This document shows, piece by piece, positions 16,010-25,807 of a stretch of 46,768 bases of DNA. Positions within the stretch are counted from its first letter, which is position 1, and every line of letters starts with the position of its first letter. Source of the stretch: Bacilli bacterium (lineage in GTDB: Bacteria > Bacillota_I > Bacilli_A > RF39 > UBA660); contig JAAWGF010000010.1 of assembly GCA_022795155.1 (NCBI GenBank), positions 1 to 46,768 of the forward strand, written 5' to 3'. The notes under the pieces are model-generated. The model worked only from the letters and a program-made list of their open reading frames with translations. It was not told the DNA's origin and did no database searches. Made by a program: the position numbers and the translations under genes.

Positions 16010-16354
16010 ATGAGCGTTAAAATCGAGAGAATTGCTAGTGAAATGATTAAACAAATTAGTTATATTTTGGCAACCGAAGTAAAAGATGAGGACATAAAAT
16101 TTGTAACCGTAACAGATTGTAAGGTAACAAATGATTTAAGTTTTGCGAAAGTTTATGTAACCGTTTTTAATAAAGAGAAAATAAAAGATACCATTGATGC
16201 TTTAAATAATGCTAGCGGTTTTATTAGAAGGGAACTTGCTGATCGAATTGATATTCGTCATATTCCAGAACTTACTTTTGTTTATGATGAGTCAATTGAG
16301 TATGGAAAGAATATCGAAAATATAATCGAGAAAATTCACGAGGAGAATGAGTAA
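16010..16354 (+). CDS. rbfA: Ribosome-binding factor A
   Basis: RbfA binds the 30S subunit and is needed for late 16S rRNA maturation. The start at 16010 is set by the gaagaggtgg Shine-Dalgarno site and by the family's beginning, VKIERIASEMIKQIS. Further hallmarks are VTVTDCKVTNDLSFAKVYVTV, LNNASGFIRRELADRI and IRHIPELTFVYDES. At 114 aa it has normal length. The end overlaps the possible upstream start of fhs. Confidence 0.95.
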   Translation: MSVKIERIASEMIKQISYILATEVKDEDIKFVTVTDCKVTNDLSFAKVYVTVFNKEKIKDTIDALNNASGFIRRELADRIDIRHIPELTFVYDESIEYGKNIENIIEKIHEENE

Positions 16355-16403
16355 TTCTTCTTTTAATTATTATAATGTAGAATATAATGTTAGTGGTGAT
16401 AAA

Positions 16404-18020
16404 ATGAAAAGTGATATTGAAATAGCTAATATGGTGGCGATGGAGCCAATTGGTGAGGTAGCTAAAAAGTTAGGATTAGATATTAATGATTATGAAATGT
16501 ATGGTAAATATAAAGCAAAGTTAGATTTGGCTTTATTAGATAAAAAAAAGAAACAAAGTAATCTTATTTTAGTGACTTCGATTAATCCTACTCCTTATGG
16601 GGAGGGCAAAACAACTATTAGTATTGGGCTTAATGATGCTTTATGCAAATTAGGTAAAAATAGTCTTGTCGTTTTAAGGGAGCCATCTTTAGGACCTGTT
16701 TTTGGAACAAAGGGTGGAGCAACTGGTGGCGGTTTAGCGCAAGTTGTACCAATGGAAGATATTAATCTTCATTTTACTGGTGATTTACACGCTATTACGA
16801 CTTGCAATAATTTGTTATCATCAGTAATAGATAATCATATATTTCAGGGGAATGAATTAAAAATAGATATAAACCGTATTCAATTTAATCGAACGATTGA
16901 TTTGAATGATCGCTTTTTACGTAATATTGAAATTGGTTATCAAGATATAAAAAGGCACGAAAATTTTAATATAACAGCGGCTAGTGAAATAATGGCTATT
17001 TTATGTTTAGCAAGTAGCATTAAAGATTTAAGAGAAAGATTAGGTAATATATTAGTTGTCTATAGTTTAGATGATAAACCAATATTTGCTCACGATTTAA
17101 ATTGTGTTGATAGTCTACTGGTTGTACTTAAAGAAGCGATAAGACCTAATTTAGTTCAAACTTTAGAACATAATCCAGCTATTATTCATGGTGGTCCATT
17201 TGCTAATATTGCGCATGGTTGTAATTCTTTAATCGCGACTAATATGGCTTTGAATTTAGCAGATTATGTTGTAACTGAGGCTGGTTTTGGTTCGGATTTA
17301 GGAGCCGAAAAGTTCTTTGATATAAAGTGCCGAGTAGGTAATCTTAAACCTAAAGTAGTTGTTATTAATACAACTATTAGAAGTTTAAAATATAATGGAA
17401 ATGATATTTTAGAAAATGGCTTAAAAGTGCTTGGTGTTCATATTGAAAATATGTGTAAATATATGAGTAATGTTATTGTTTGTCTTAATAAATTTACTAA
17501 CGATACAACTAAAGATATTGATATTGTTAAAGATTATTGTCAGGCAAAAAAGATTGATTGTATTTTAGTTGAGGCTCATTCTAAAGGAAGCAATGGGGCA
17601 ATAGACTTAGCTAATAAAGTTATAGAATTATCCCATAATGATAGTGATTTTAAACCATTATATGATATTAATTTACCGATTAAAGAAAAAATCGATTGTA
17701 TTTGTAAAGAAATCTATCGTGCTAGTAATATAGTATATACTAATGAAATTTTAGAAAAGATAGAAAAATTAAATCGCGATGGCTTTTCTAAATTACCTAT
17801 ATGTATTGCTAAAACACAGTATTCTTTATCAGATAATCCTAAATTAGTTGGTGTTGTTGATAATTTTGATATAACGATTAAAGATATTAAAGTAAGTAAT
17901 GGAGCAGGCTTTATTGTCGTTTATTTAGGATCTATTTTGACACTACCTGGTTTAGGTAAGGACGCTAATGTATATAATATAAAAATAGATGATGAATTAA
18001 ATATTTCTGGTTTGATATAA
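16404..18020 (+). CDS. fhs: Formate--tetrahydrofolate ligase
   Basis: The enzyme makes 10-formyl-THF from formate, ATP and THF in one-carbon metabolism. The start at MKSDIEIAN (16404) matches the family and has a ggtgat site; an in-frame ATG at 16347 only adds an unrelated extension. The P-loop TPYGEGKTT is at residues 63-71, followed by the family words REPSLGPVFGTKGGATGGG and the HFTGDLHAI segment. At 538 aa it is slightly shorter than the usual 555-560. It fits with ThyX as a user of folate one-carbon units. Confidence 0.96.
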   Translation: MKSDIEIANMVAMEPIGEVAKKLGLDINDYEMYGKYKAKLDLALLDKKKKQSNLILVTSINPTPYGEGKTTISIGLNDALCKLGKNSLVVLREPSLGPVFGTKGGATGGGLAQVVPMEDINLHFTGDLHAITTCNNLLSSVIDNHIFQGNELKIDINRIQFNRTIDLNDRFLRNIEIGYQDIKRHENFNITAASEIMAILCLASSIKDLRERLGNILVVYSLDDKPIFAHDLNCVDSLLVVLKEAIRPNLVQTLEHNPAIIHGGPFANIAHGCNSLIATNMALNLADYVVTEAGFGSDLGAEKFFDIKCRVGNLKPKVVVINTTIRSLKYNGNDILENGLKVLGVHIENMCKYMSNVIVCLNKFTNDTTKDIDIVKDYCQAKKIDCILVEAHSKGSNGAIDLANKVIELSHNDSDFKPLYDINLPIKEKIDCICKEIYRASNIVYTNEILEKIEKLNRDGFSKLPICIAKTQYSLSDNPKLVGVVDNFDITIKDIKVSNGAGFIVVYLGSILTLPGLGKDANVYNIKIDDELNISGLI

Positions 18021-18047
18021 AAAATACTAATAATAATTTTAATAAAT

Positions 18048-18078
18048 AACGTTGAAAAATAGCTCAACGTTTTTGTTT
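18048..18078 (+). terminator. Terminator after fhs
   Basis: A perfect 8-bp stem (aacgttga at 18048-18055, tcaacgtt at 18064-18071) with a T-run. Confidence 0.8.
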
Positions 18079-18104
18079 GCATTTTTCTTTTTTAATGTTA
18101 TAAT
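18077..18104 (+). promoter_or_regulatory. Promoter of the transglutaminase-like gene
   Basis: TTGCAT (18077-18082), 16 nt, extended -10 TGtTATAAT (18099-18104). Confidence 0.55.
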
Positions 18105-18131
18105 GTACTTAGAAAATCTAAGGGTGATAAT

Positions 18132-19094
18132 ATGAGAAACATGTATGAGGAAATAGTTAATGGTATAGAGGGAAAAAATTTTGATAATTTTACTAAGGTT
18201 CGCTGGATATATTTATACATTTGTAAAAATTTTTCATATGATGCTAGATATTACTATGCTACTGAAGAACAAAAAGACAAAATATATAATAAAGAAATAA
18301 ATCTTAGTAGTGTTGATGAATTTGAAGCCGTTTGCTATACCACGATTAGAGCATTACAGGATGTCTTATCTATCTTTGGATTTAAAAGCGAAATTATAAA
18401 AGAGAAGCCTATTAAACGTTCGCATGTTAAACTACTTGTTGAATATGAAAAAGGTAAATATTTATCATTGGATCCAACAATAAGTCATGATACTACTAGA
18501 GTTAAAATGAAGAGCCATACGTATGATTTTATAGAAAGAAATAATCCAATATTTGATGAAAAATTAGATGAGGCTGACAAGATTATAAATTATTATGATA
18601 AAGAAATTGATTATGATGTATATTATAATAGTAAATCAATCGATAAGTTGTATCGCGTTATGACAGCGTCATTAGAAGAAAGGGGAGCGAGTGATGTCGA
18701 AGTTTTTTTAGAAAAATTAGAATATGTATTTAGTTTGTTAGATATGCGAAATGATTTTACGAGATTTGATGATATAGATTATTATTTCTCATATTTGATT
18801 TATAAATTTAAATTAAATGATAGAGGCATAAATTATATAAAACCGGCTCTATTTATAAACAAAGAGGATAATAATGATCTTGTAGATGTAGTATTAATAG
18901 ATTATCCTGGGTTATCTCCTATGTTTTATTTATTAAGTAAAGACAAAGGTAAACAAAATTATACAGTCAAGGGATTATCTAAAGAATGCGTAATAAATAT
19001 TTTAGAAAGTTATTATTCAATATGTACAGACATATTTTTTAAATATACACAAAATATGACAGAATTAATTAATAACAATCGAATTATAAGATAG
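18132..19094 (+). CDS. Transglutaminase-like (papain-fold) protein, 320 aa
   Basis: The N-terminal 120 residues have the transglutaminase-like core: KVRWIYLYICKNFSYD, then EFEAVC68YTTIRALQDVLS, RSH98VKLLVEYEKGKY and SLD114PTI, giving a Cys-His-Asp triad. The remainder (about 200 aa) is helical and unrecognised. There is no signal peptide, so it probably acts in the cytoplasm as a protease-like or amidase-like enzyme, or as a non-catalytic relative. It is a single-gene transcript between fhs and clpB. The substrate is unknown. Confidence 0.6.
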   Translation: MRNMYEEIVNGIEGKNFDNFTKVRWIYLYICKNFSYDARYYYATEEQKDKIYNKEINLSSVDEFEAVCYTTIRALQDVLSIFGFKSEIIKEKPIKRSHVKLLVEYEKGKYLSLDPTISHDTTRVKMKSHTYDFIERNNPIFDEKLDEADKIINYYDKEIDYDVYYNSKSIDKLYRVMTASLEERGASDVEVFLEKLEYVFSLLDMRNDFTRFDDIDYYFSYLIYKFKLNDRGINYIKPALFINKEDNNDLVDVVLIDYPGLSPMFYLLSKDKGKQNYTVKGLSKECVINILESYYSICTDIFFKYTQNMTELINNNRIIR

Positions 19095-19150
19095 AGTGTT
19101 TATGGTATATTAAACATAAAATTAATGAATATTGAATAAACTAAATGTTT

Positions 19151-19177
19151 TTAGCACTCATACTTGACAAGTGCTAA
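19151..19177 (+). promoter_or_regulatory. CIRCE element (HrcA operator)
   Basis: TTAGCACTC (19151-19159), N9, AAGTGCTAA (19169-19177). This is the CIRCE consensus with one mismatch (first base of the right arm). It overlaps the -35 of clpB, so HrcA binding would block transcription until heat shock. Confidence 0.9.
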
Positions 19178-19191
19178 AATATGAGTATAAT
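19164..19191 (+). promoter_or_regulatory. clpB promoter
   Basis: TTGACA (19164-19169), 16 nt, TATAAT (19186-19191). The -35 lies inside the CIRCE element. Confidence 0.8.
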
Positions 19192-19250
19192 TAGTAGTGA
19201 ATGGTGATTCCATTCACTTTTTTGCAAAAATAAAAGAAGGAGGGATATTC

Positions 19251-21365
19251 ATGAATGGACAAAATCCTTATCAAGAGAATTTGGAGGATGTTTTAACAAA
19301 ATATGGACGAAACATTACTGATAGTGTTAAAGACGGTAAGGTTGACCCTGTCATTGGACGTGATGAAGAAATTCGTAGTATTACGCGAATATTATCGCGA
19401 AAAACAAAAAATAATCCAGTTTTAATTGGTGAACCGGGTGTTGGAAAAACAGCTATCGTTGAAGGTTTAGCGCAAAGAATTATTAAGAATGATGTTCCTG
19501 CTAGTTTAAAAAATAAGACGATTTGGGAATTAGATATGGGAGCTTTAATTGCGGGAGCTAAATATCGTGGTGAGTTTGAAGATCGCTTAAAAGCAGTTTT
19601 AAAGAAAATTAAAGAATCAGAAGGTTCTATTATTATGTTTATTGATGAAATTCATATGATTGTTGGGGCTGGAGCGCTTGAAGGAGCCATGGATGCTGGA
19701 AATATGTTAAAGCCAATGCTTGCCCGTGGCGAGATTCATTGTATCGGAGCAACGACTTTAAATGAGTATCGAAAATATATTGAAAAAGATGGGGCATTAG
19801 AAAGACGTTTTCAAAAGGTTCAAGTTAGTGAACCAACCGTTATTGATACAATAACAATTTTGCGTGGGTTAAAACAAAGGTTTGAGGTTTATCATGGTGT
19901 CAATATTAAAGATAATGCTTTAGTTGCCGCTGCCACTTTATCAGATCGATATATAACTAGTCGTTTTTTACCCGATAAAGCAATTGATTTGGTTGATGAA
20001 GCATGTGCTACAATAAAGGTACAAATGGATTCAGTACCAGTTCCACTTGATACGCTAACCAGAAAAATTATGCAGTTAGAGGTAGAAAAAGAGGCTTTGA
20101 AAAAAGAAAAAGATTCAATTTCTAAAAATCGTGTTAATGAAATCGATGAGGAGCTTATCAATCTAAAGAAAGAAGAGCAAAAATTACGTCGTGATTGGGA
20201 AGCTGAAAAAGATATTAATGATAAAATCAGTAAAAAGAAAGAAGAAATCGAAGCTGCGAGATTTAAATTAGAAACGGCGGAAAATAATTATGATTTAGAA
20301 ACTTCGGCAAGATTTAGACATGGTGTTATACCAAAATTAGAATTAGAATTAGAAGAACTTCGCAAAAATGATCGCTCAGATATTTTAAGCGATACCGTTG
20401 ATGATGAGAGTATTGCTTCAATTATATCGAAATGGACTAATATTCCTATTAGTAAGCTAGTAGGTAGTGAACGCGAAAAATTATTACATTTAGAAGAAAA
20501 TATGCGTAAACGCGTAATTGGTCAAAATGAAGCTTTAGGTTTAGTTAGTGAAGCAATTATACGTGCTCGTGCTGGTATTAAGGATCCAAATCGACCAATT
20601 GGCTCATTTATCTTTTTAGGGCCAACAGGGGTAGGAAAAACAGAGGTCGCTAAAACACTTGCCTATGAACTTTTTGATGACGAGCGACATATCGTTCGTA
20701 TCGATATGAGTGAGTATATGGAAAGTCATTCTGTTTCTAGATTAGTTGGTGCTCCTCCTGGATATGTTGGATACGATGAAGGAGGTCAATTAACCGAAGC
20801 TGTTAGAAGAAACCCTTATAGTATTGTTTTATTTGATGAAATTGAAAAAGCACATCATGATGTTTTTAATATTTTATTACAAATTTTAGATGATGGTCGT
20901 ATAACTGATTCACAAGGAAGAACTGTCGATTTTAAAAATACAATTATTATTATGACATCTAATTTAGGTAGTGATTATATTTTGGAAAATGCTGATAATA
21001 GTAATGAATTAGTTATGAATGAGTTACGTCATACTTTTAAACCAGAATTTATTAATCGTATTGATGAAATAATAATTTTTAAATCTTTAAATAAGAAAAT
21101 AGTTTATGATATTTTAAATAAGATTATTTCGGATTTAGAAAAACGTTTAAATGATAAGAAAATAAAAATAAGTCTTACAGATAAAGCTAAGGAATATATT
21201 ATTGAATCATCTTATGATAGTAAATATGGAGCTCGTCCTATTAAAAGATTCGTTTCGAGAAATTTAGAAACTCTATTAGCAAATGAGATAATAAAAGGTA
21301 ATATTGAATTTGATTCTCATGTTACATTTGATATTGTTAATGATAATTTAGTAATTAAAAAATAA
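19251..21365 (+). CDS. clpB: ClpB-type disaggregase without N-domain
   Basis: This is a two-ring AAA+ chaperone of 704 aa. The start at 19251 follows aaggaggg; a GTG at 19197 in the same frame lies just after the promoter and is unlikely. AAA-1 has Walker A GEPGVGKT at residues 60-67 and [11 protein letters not shown]-2 has GPTGVGKT near residue 457 and LFDEIEKA. The long coiled middle domain (about residues 280-390) marks ClpB rather than ClpA/C, and no ClpP-binding loop is seen. The usual N-terminal repeat domain is missing, as in mollicute-type ClpB. Expression is under CIRCE/HrcA. Confidence 0.9.
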   Translation: MNGQNPYQENLEDVLTKYGRNITDSVKDGKVDPVIGRDEEIRSITRILSRKTKNNPVLIGEPGVGKTAIVEGLAQRIIKNDVPASLKNKTIWELDMGALIAGAKYRGEFEDRLKAVLKKIKESEGSIIMFIDEIHMIVGAGALEGAMDAGNMLKPMLARGEIHCIGATTLNEYRKYIEKDGALERRFQKVQVSEPTVIDTITILRGLKQRFEVYHGVNIKDNALVAAATLSDRYITSRFLPDKAIDLVDEACATIKVQMDSVPVPLDTLTRKIMQLEVEKEALKKEKDSISKNRVNEIDEELINLKKEEQKLRRDWEAEKDINDKISKKKEEIEAARFKLETAENNYDLETSARFRHGVIPKLELELEELRKNDRSDILSDTVDDESIASIISKWTNIPISKLVGSEREKLLHLEENMRKRVIGQNEALGLVSEAIIRARAGIKDPNRPIGSFIFLGPTGVGKTEVAKTLAYELFDDERHIVRIDMSEYMESHSVSRLVGAPPGYVGYDEGGQLTEAVRRNPYSIVLFDEIEKAHHDVFNILLQILDDGRITDSQGRTVDFKNTIIIMTSNLGSDYILENADNSNELVMNELRHTFKPEFINRIDEIIIFKSLNKKIVYDILNKIISDLEKRLNDKKIKISLTDKAKEYIIESSYDSKYGARPIKRFVSRNLETLLANEIIKGNIEFDSHVTFDIVNDNLVIKK

Positions 21366-21389
21366 TCAAGATTTTTCTTGATTATTTTT
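21361..21389. terminator. Bidirectional terminator
   Basis: A perfect 10-bp stem (aataatcaag at 21361-21370, cttgattatt at 21377-21386) with a 6-nt loop. It contains the clpB stop and encodes the last residues and stop of the opposing gene. Confidence 0.8.
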
Positions 21390-21926
21390 GTATGTTATGA
21401 CCAAAGACTTTATTTTATCAATGTTAGTGAATGTTTGTTCAATATCTATGTCATCATTAAAAGAGACAGAAAATTTTTTGTTACTATTTTCATTAATAGT
21501 AAGTAGTTTATCTAAGTATTCATCAATAGTTTGATGTGAGGTTAGTAAGGCACTATAGTAAAGGTAAATAGTTGATAAGTCATTAATATTGGAATTAATA
21601 TAAAATTGTGTTAATATTTTGTTTAATATATTTAGATAAGTTAGCTTGTCTTTTTTTTCAAGTGTTATTTTTTTGATGGTCGTTTCTAGTTGTTCGTCTT
21701 TCTCTATCGTTTTTAATAATTTACCTATTTTATAAATAAGGGTAGTATAACTAATAATCCATTTTTGTTTATTCAATTGTTTTTTAGCACTTTTAATAGA
21801 TAGCATAAGTTCTTTTAAGGCAATGTATAAAATTAATTCACAGCCTTCAATTTTAAAATCTTCTTGATGTATATTTTCATCATTTAAATAATTTTCACAA
21901 TTTTGTAGTTGCTCATATTGGTTCAA
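21366..21926 (-). CDS. Unknown helical protein, N-terminus disrupted at an A9 run
   Basis: The open frame from a TTG at 21926 encodes 186 aa, all-helical, with no known motif. A more natural beginning, ATG ATG at 21981-21976, encodes MMHLDNIESLKK. It joins this frame only if one A is removed from the nine-A run (21944-21952 on the plus strand), reading KKIVSNETLNQYEQ. So the gene either carries a one-base insertion or relies on slippage. It converges with clpB and shares its terminator. Confidence 0.55.
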   Translation of the reverse strand: MNQYEQLQNCENYLNDENIHQEDFKIEGCELILYIALKELMLSIKSAKKQLNKQKWIISYTTLIYKIGKLLKTIEKDEQLETTIKKITLEKKDKLTYLNILNKILTQFYINSNINDLSTIYLYYSALLTSHQTIDEYLDKLLTINENSNKKFSVSFNDDIDIEQTFTNIDKIKSLVITYKNNQEKS

Positions 21927-22018
21927 TGTTTCATTACTGACAATTTTTTTTTAAAGATTCGATATTATCCAGATGCATCATTTCTTTTTATGTTAACATT
22001 AAAGTATCTTTTTTTTAC

Positions 22019-22047
22019 TTGAAAAAAATTTATGGTATACTTATATT
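22019..22047 (+). promoter_or_regulatory. Candidate promoter of the U32 gene
   Basis: TTGAAA (22019-22024), 17 nt, TATATT (22042-22047), 18 nt before the ATG; moderate match. Confidence 0.45.
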
Positions 22048-22064
22048 AGTTTAGGAAGTGGATT

Positions 22065-24260
22065 ATGAAGCATATTGAGTTATTAGCTCCTTCTGGTAAT
22101 TTAGAAACATTAAAAGTCGCTATTGCGGCTGGGGCGGACGCCGTTTATATAGGTGGTTATGCTTATTCGGCTAGAAGTTATGCTGACAATTTTTCTAATG
22201 ATGAATTAGTCGAAGCTATTAATTATGCCCACTCTTATGGGGTTAAAATCTATGTAACAGTAAATACGCTTATTTATGATGACGACGTTGAAACATTCAT
22301 GAATTATATTGATTTTTTACATCAAAATAATGTTGATGCGATTATCATTCAAGATTTAGGAATGTTTGATTTAATTCATAAGACTTATCCTAATTTAGAA
22401 ATCCATGCTTCAACGCAGATGCATATTCATAATACGGAAGGTGTAAAATTTGCTCAAGAACATGGTTTTAAAAGAGTTGTATTAGCTCGTGAGACTTCCA
22501 TTGATATGATTAGAAAAATAAGAGAAAATTGCGCTATTGACCTAGAAGTTTTTTGCCATGGCGCTTTATGTGTAAGTTATTCGGGCGAGTGCTTAATGAG
22601 TAGTTTAATTGGTGGACGTAGTGGTAATCGCGGTTGTTGTGCAGGAACTTGTCGCTTACCATATGATTTAGTTGAAATAAATGGTTCTAAGCAATCCGTT
22701 TTAAATAAGGATAAATATTTATTAAGTATGAAAGATTTAAATAGTTTAGAACATATTTCTGAATTAATTGAATCAGGTATTACAAGTTTAAAGATTGAAG
22801 GTCGTATGAAAAGACTGGAATATATTTATTTAGTTGTAAGTATTTATCGTAAAGCAATTGATAATTATTATAAATATGGGAAAACATTAGTAACAAATAA
22901 AGATTTAATTGATTTAAAAAAAATTTATAATCGCGAATTTACTAAAGGTTTTCTATTTAATGAAGAAAATTCTAAAATTGTGAATCAATTTAGACCAAAT
23001 CATCAAGGTATAAAGATTGGCACTGTCATAAAGCAAGATAAAAATTTTGTTTATATTAAATTGTTTGATAGATTAAGACAATGGGATGGAATTAGAATTG
23101 TTCATGCTAATGGTGATGTTGGTTTACAACTTAACTATATTTATAAAGATAAAAAACTTATTAATTTAGCTGATAAAAATGATGTTATTTCTATTAAGAT
23201 AAATGATAAAGTTAGTAGTGGTGATTTGGTTTTAAAAACAACTGATATAGAGCAGCTTAATAAAATTAATGAATTATTAAAAACTCACCCTCGTAAAATA
23301 GAAATAAGTGGATATTTTAAAGCTAAAATAGGGCAACCTTTTGTCCTTAAAATTAGTGATTCTAAAAATACGGTTGTGGTAGCTAGTGAAAATGTCGTTA
23401 GTGTTGCTAAAACAAATCCAATGACAAATGAAAATATTAGTAAACAACTAAAAAAACTTGGAAATACTATCTATGAAATGAAAAATTTAGATTTAAATAT
23501 TGATGATAATATTTTTATATCAATTAAAGATTTAAATGAATTAAGACGAGGTGCTATAAAGAAATTAAATGATTTAAGACAATATAAAATTATCTATATA
23601 AAAAAAGATTATTATATTGATGTTCCTAATTTTGAAAAAGAAAAAAATATTAATTATCTAATAAATACTAAAGGTCAATATGAAGAAATAAAGAATAAGG
23701 ATATTAAATATATTTATGTCCAAGATGATAACTTATTTAATGCTTTAAAATTTGATAATAGAGTTATTAAAAAAGTTTCTAGAGTTAACGAAGTTTATAA
23801 AAATTATGATGGTGATTTATTAGTTGGTGAAATTGGTAGTTTAAATTTTTATAATAATAAGTTAGCTACAGATTTTTCTTTTAATGTTGCAAATTCTTAT
23901 ACGGTAGCTTTTTTACATAGTATTGGTGTAGAAAAAATTACTTTATCTTATGAGTTAAGTGATAATCAAATAAAAAATTTGCTTTTAAATTATAAAAAAA
24001 GATACAATAAACATCCTAATTTAGAATTAATTATATATGGCAAGGAAGAAATGATGATTTCTAAATTTAATTTACTAAAAATGTATAAGAAAAATGGTAA
24101 TAATAATTATTTAAAAGATCGTTATTATAAATTATATAATGTTAGAGATATAGATAATTTAATGTATATATATAATCATAAAGAAAGAGATAACTTAAAT
24201 AAATGTGATGATTATTTTAATATGGGCATTAATAATCTACGTCTTAATTTGTTAGATTAA
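22065..24260 (+). CDS. U32 family peptidase / RNA hydroxylation protein
   Basis: The N-terminus, ELLAPSGNLETLKVAIAAGADAVYIGG, and the STQMHIHNTEGV segment are U32 hallmarks. The conserved cysteines, CHGALC and GEC near residues 165-180 and RGCCAGTC near 190-200, bind an iron-sulphur cluster in the RNA-hydroxylating members (TrhP, RlhA). At 731 aa with a long C-terminal region it resembles the RlhA-type architecture, which acts on 23S rRNA, but I cannot separate rRNA from tRNA as substrate. A single gene with its own terminator. Shine-Dalgarno ggaagtg. Confidence 0.85.
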   Translation: MKHIELLAPSGNLETLKVAIAAGADAVYIGGYAYSARSYADNFSNDELVEAINYAHSYGVKIYVTVNTLIYDDDVETFMNYIDFLHQNNVDAIIIQDLGMFDLIHKTYPNLEIHASTQMHIHNTEGVKFAQEHGFKRVVLARETSIDMIRKIRENCAIDLEVFCHGALCVSYSGECLMSSLIGGRSGNRGCCAGTCRLPYDLVEINGSKQSVLNKDKYLLSMKDLNSLEHISELIESGITSLKIEGRMKRLEYIYLVVSIYRKAIDNYYKYGKTLVTNKDLIDLKKIYNREFTKGFLFNEENSKIVNQFRPNHQGIKIGTVIKQDKNFVYIKLFDRLRQWDGIRIVHANGDVGLQLNYIYKDKKLINLADKNDVISIKINDKVSSGDLVLKTTDIEQLNKINELLKTHPRKIEISGYFKAKIGQPFVLKISDSKNTVVVASENVVSVAKTNPMTNENISKQLKKLGNTIYEMKNLDLNIDDNIFISIKDLNELRRGAIKKLNDLRQYKIIYIKKDYYIDVPNFEKEKNINYLINTKGQYEEIKNKDIKYIYVQDDNLFNALKFDNRVIKKVSRVNEVYKNYDGDLLVGEIGSLNFYNNKLATDFSFNVANSYTVAFLHSIGVEKITLSYELSDNQIKNLLLNYKKRYNKHPNLELIIYGKEEMMISKFNLLKMYKKNGNNNYLKDRYYKLYNVRDIDNLMYIYNHKERDNLNKCDDYFNMGINNLRLNLLD

Positions 24261-24272
24261 TAAAAGTATACA

Positions 24273-24317
24273 AAACAAAGCAGTTGTGTTTTTAGTAAAT
24301 TTGCTTTGTTTTTTTCT
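24273..24317 (+). terminator. Terminator after the U32 gene
   Basis: An 11-bp perfect stem (aaaacaaagca at 24273-24283, tgctttgtttt at 24303-24313) with a 19-nt loop and a T-run. The next 220 nt (24318-24534) hold no gene I can support. Confidence 0.75.
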
Positions 24318-24534
24318 TTACTTTCCGTTAATTATTTGTTAAAATTAACTTGCGAGTAATTTTTAGAAAGGCTTAATTTTACGCGAGTCGTTATTTAGTT
24401 AATTATTTAAAGCTAATTTTAATATTTTATGTTGTTTTATGTCGATTTAACTGTGGCCATAATTTTTAATAAATTTTTGGCGTTATAATTGTGATGGAAG
24501 TAGAGGTGCTAGATATTTGGATGGAGGAAATATA

Positions 24535-24954
24535 ATGAAAAAGTTTAAGATTATTATGGGCTTATTAGCGTTAACTACAATTCTTTCAATTAATAACATT
24601 AAGGCCTCTGGTGTGATGACATATGTTGATATAAAAATTCCTAGTATGCAAGGAATATATACAACTGAAAAAGAAACAAAAAATACAATAAGTGAACAAT
24701 ATATATATACCGTTGGTGCAGTAGATTATCTTTCTGGTGATGATCGCGTTATTGGTGCTAGACTTAAAGATATTACAACATCTTATATGATAGCAACTGA
24801 AGGAAGATATGTTCAGTTGGATAGTAGTAATACTAGTTTAGGGGCAACACCAGGTGAATATCAGTTACAATTAAAGGCCAACAAATGGACAATGTCTGCA
24901 GTCCATTATACTGGTACTTGGTATTTAGACGAAAACCTATTGCCAAGAAAATAA
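24535..24954 (+). CDS. Small secreted protein at the head of an ABC operon
   Basis: The ATG at 24535 follows atggagg; a TTG at 24517 is less likely. The 139-aa product has a clear Sec signal (MKKFKIIMGLLALTTILS..., cleavage likely near NIKAS/G). The mature part is about 114 aa with no cysteine, and is rich in Thr, Ser, Tyr and Gly with beta-strand character (VGAVDYLSGDDRVIGARLKD, HYTGTWYLDENLL). The gene order (secreted protein, membrane proteins, ATPase) resembles bacteriocin loci of the lactococcin-972 type, but I see no convincing sequence match. It may be an exported bacteriocin-like or cell-surface protein. Confidence 0.75.
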   Translation: MKKFKIIMGLLALTTILSINNIKASGVMTYVDIKIPSMQGIYTTEKETKNTISEQYIYTVGAVDYLSGDDRVIGARLKDITTSYMIATEGRYVQLDSSNTSLGATPGEYQLQLKANKWTMSAVHYTGTWYLDENLLPRK

Positions 24955-25000
24955 TTAATATTAGTACCTCTTATTTTCCAAATTTAGAAGGGTGATAAAT

Positions 25001-25807
25001 ATGAATATTTTGAAAAGAAATAAGCTTGCAATAATTCTTTTTATGATAGCAATAGTTTGGTTATTATATGTTGTTATTCAAGATAGTATCAAATTTGGCA
25101 TATCTAGAAATGATCCAATCCTTTTATTTTATCATATATTTTCAGATCTTGATTTATATTTTTTTCCATTGATATCTCCACTATTTGTTATTATTCCAAC
25201 TGTTTGGCAATTTCATAGAGAACTTAATAGTGGCTATATAACAAATTGTTTAACTAGAATGGAATATAAAAAATATATAAAAAGATTATATTTAAAATCG
25301 GTGAAAAATTGTTGGGTGGTGCCTTTATTTGTTATAGTGGCATTTCTCATATGTTGTTTTTTGACTAAGGGTTTCAATGTTGGAAGTGAGATAGAACTTT
25401 ATGGTCGTTATTTTTCACCTAATCCAGAATATGTAAAAAATATTGCAGTATTTATGATTGTATTTATTACCAATATTATTTTGCATAGTATTTTTTATGC
25501 TAATATTAGTTTATTTTATTGTAAAAAGAATTCTAATTTATTGGTTAATATAATCTTATCATATCTTACATTTTTTGTAATAGATATTTTTATGGAAGTT
25601 TTTGTTGGAGCTTATTTATGTGCTAGAGTTTTGAATATTCATTACGTTGGTGATACATTAAATTTATTTGTTATATGGCAGTATGATAAGGTTATAAGCC
25701 TATTAGCAACTGTTATATATGCGATTATTTTAGTAATAGCATCGTTAATAGTTTTATTCTTTATTTATCGAGATAGAGAAAGGACTGTTATAGCAATTGA
25801 AAAGTGA
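25001..25807 (+). CDS. Six-helix membrane protein of the ABC operon (1)
   Basis: The ATG at 25001 follows gaagggtg. The 268-aa product has six hydrophobic segments (near residues 8-26, 45-65, 100-120, 148-170, 180-205 and 225-250). After helix 2 it has the motif FHRELNSGYITNCLTRMEYKKY, similar to the loop of ABC-2-type permeases that regulate surface or bacteriocin systems. It is 46 nt downstream of the secreted-protein gene and overlaps the next gene by 11 nt. Likely a permease or self-protection subunit. Confidence 0.7.
   Translation: MNILKRNKLAIILFMIAIVWLLYVVIQDSIKFGISRNDPILLFYHIFSDLDLYFFPLISPLFVIIPTVWQFHRELNSGYITNCLTRMEYKKYIKRLYLKSVKNCWVVPLFVIVAFLICCFLTKGFNVGSEIELYGRYFSPNPEYVKNIAVFMIVFITNIILHSIFYANISLFYCKKNSNLLVNIILSYLTFFVIDIFMEVFVGAYLCARVLNIHYVGDTLNLFVIWQYDKVISLLATVIYAIILVIASLIVLFFIYRDRERTVIAIEK

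Noticed and set aside
19197..19250. GTG start of clpB at 19197
   Set aside because: It lies a few nt after the -10 and adds residues unlike the family; the ATG at 19251 follows aaggaggg.
24318..24534. Structured RNA or riboswitch before the secreted-protein gene
   Set aside because: I found no conserved core and no terminator/antiterminator pair; only AT-rich sequence and a possible TATAAT near 24483.
24535..24954. Direct assignment to the lactococcin 972 family
   Set aside because: The gene order is similar, but the mature sequence lacks a convincing match.
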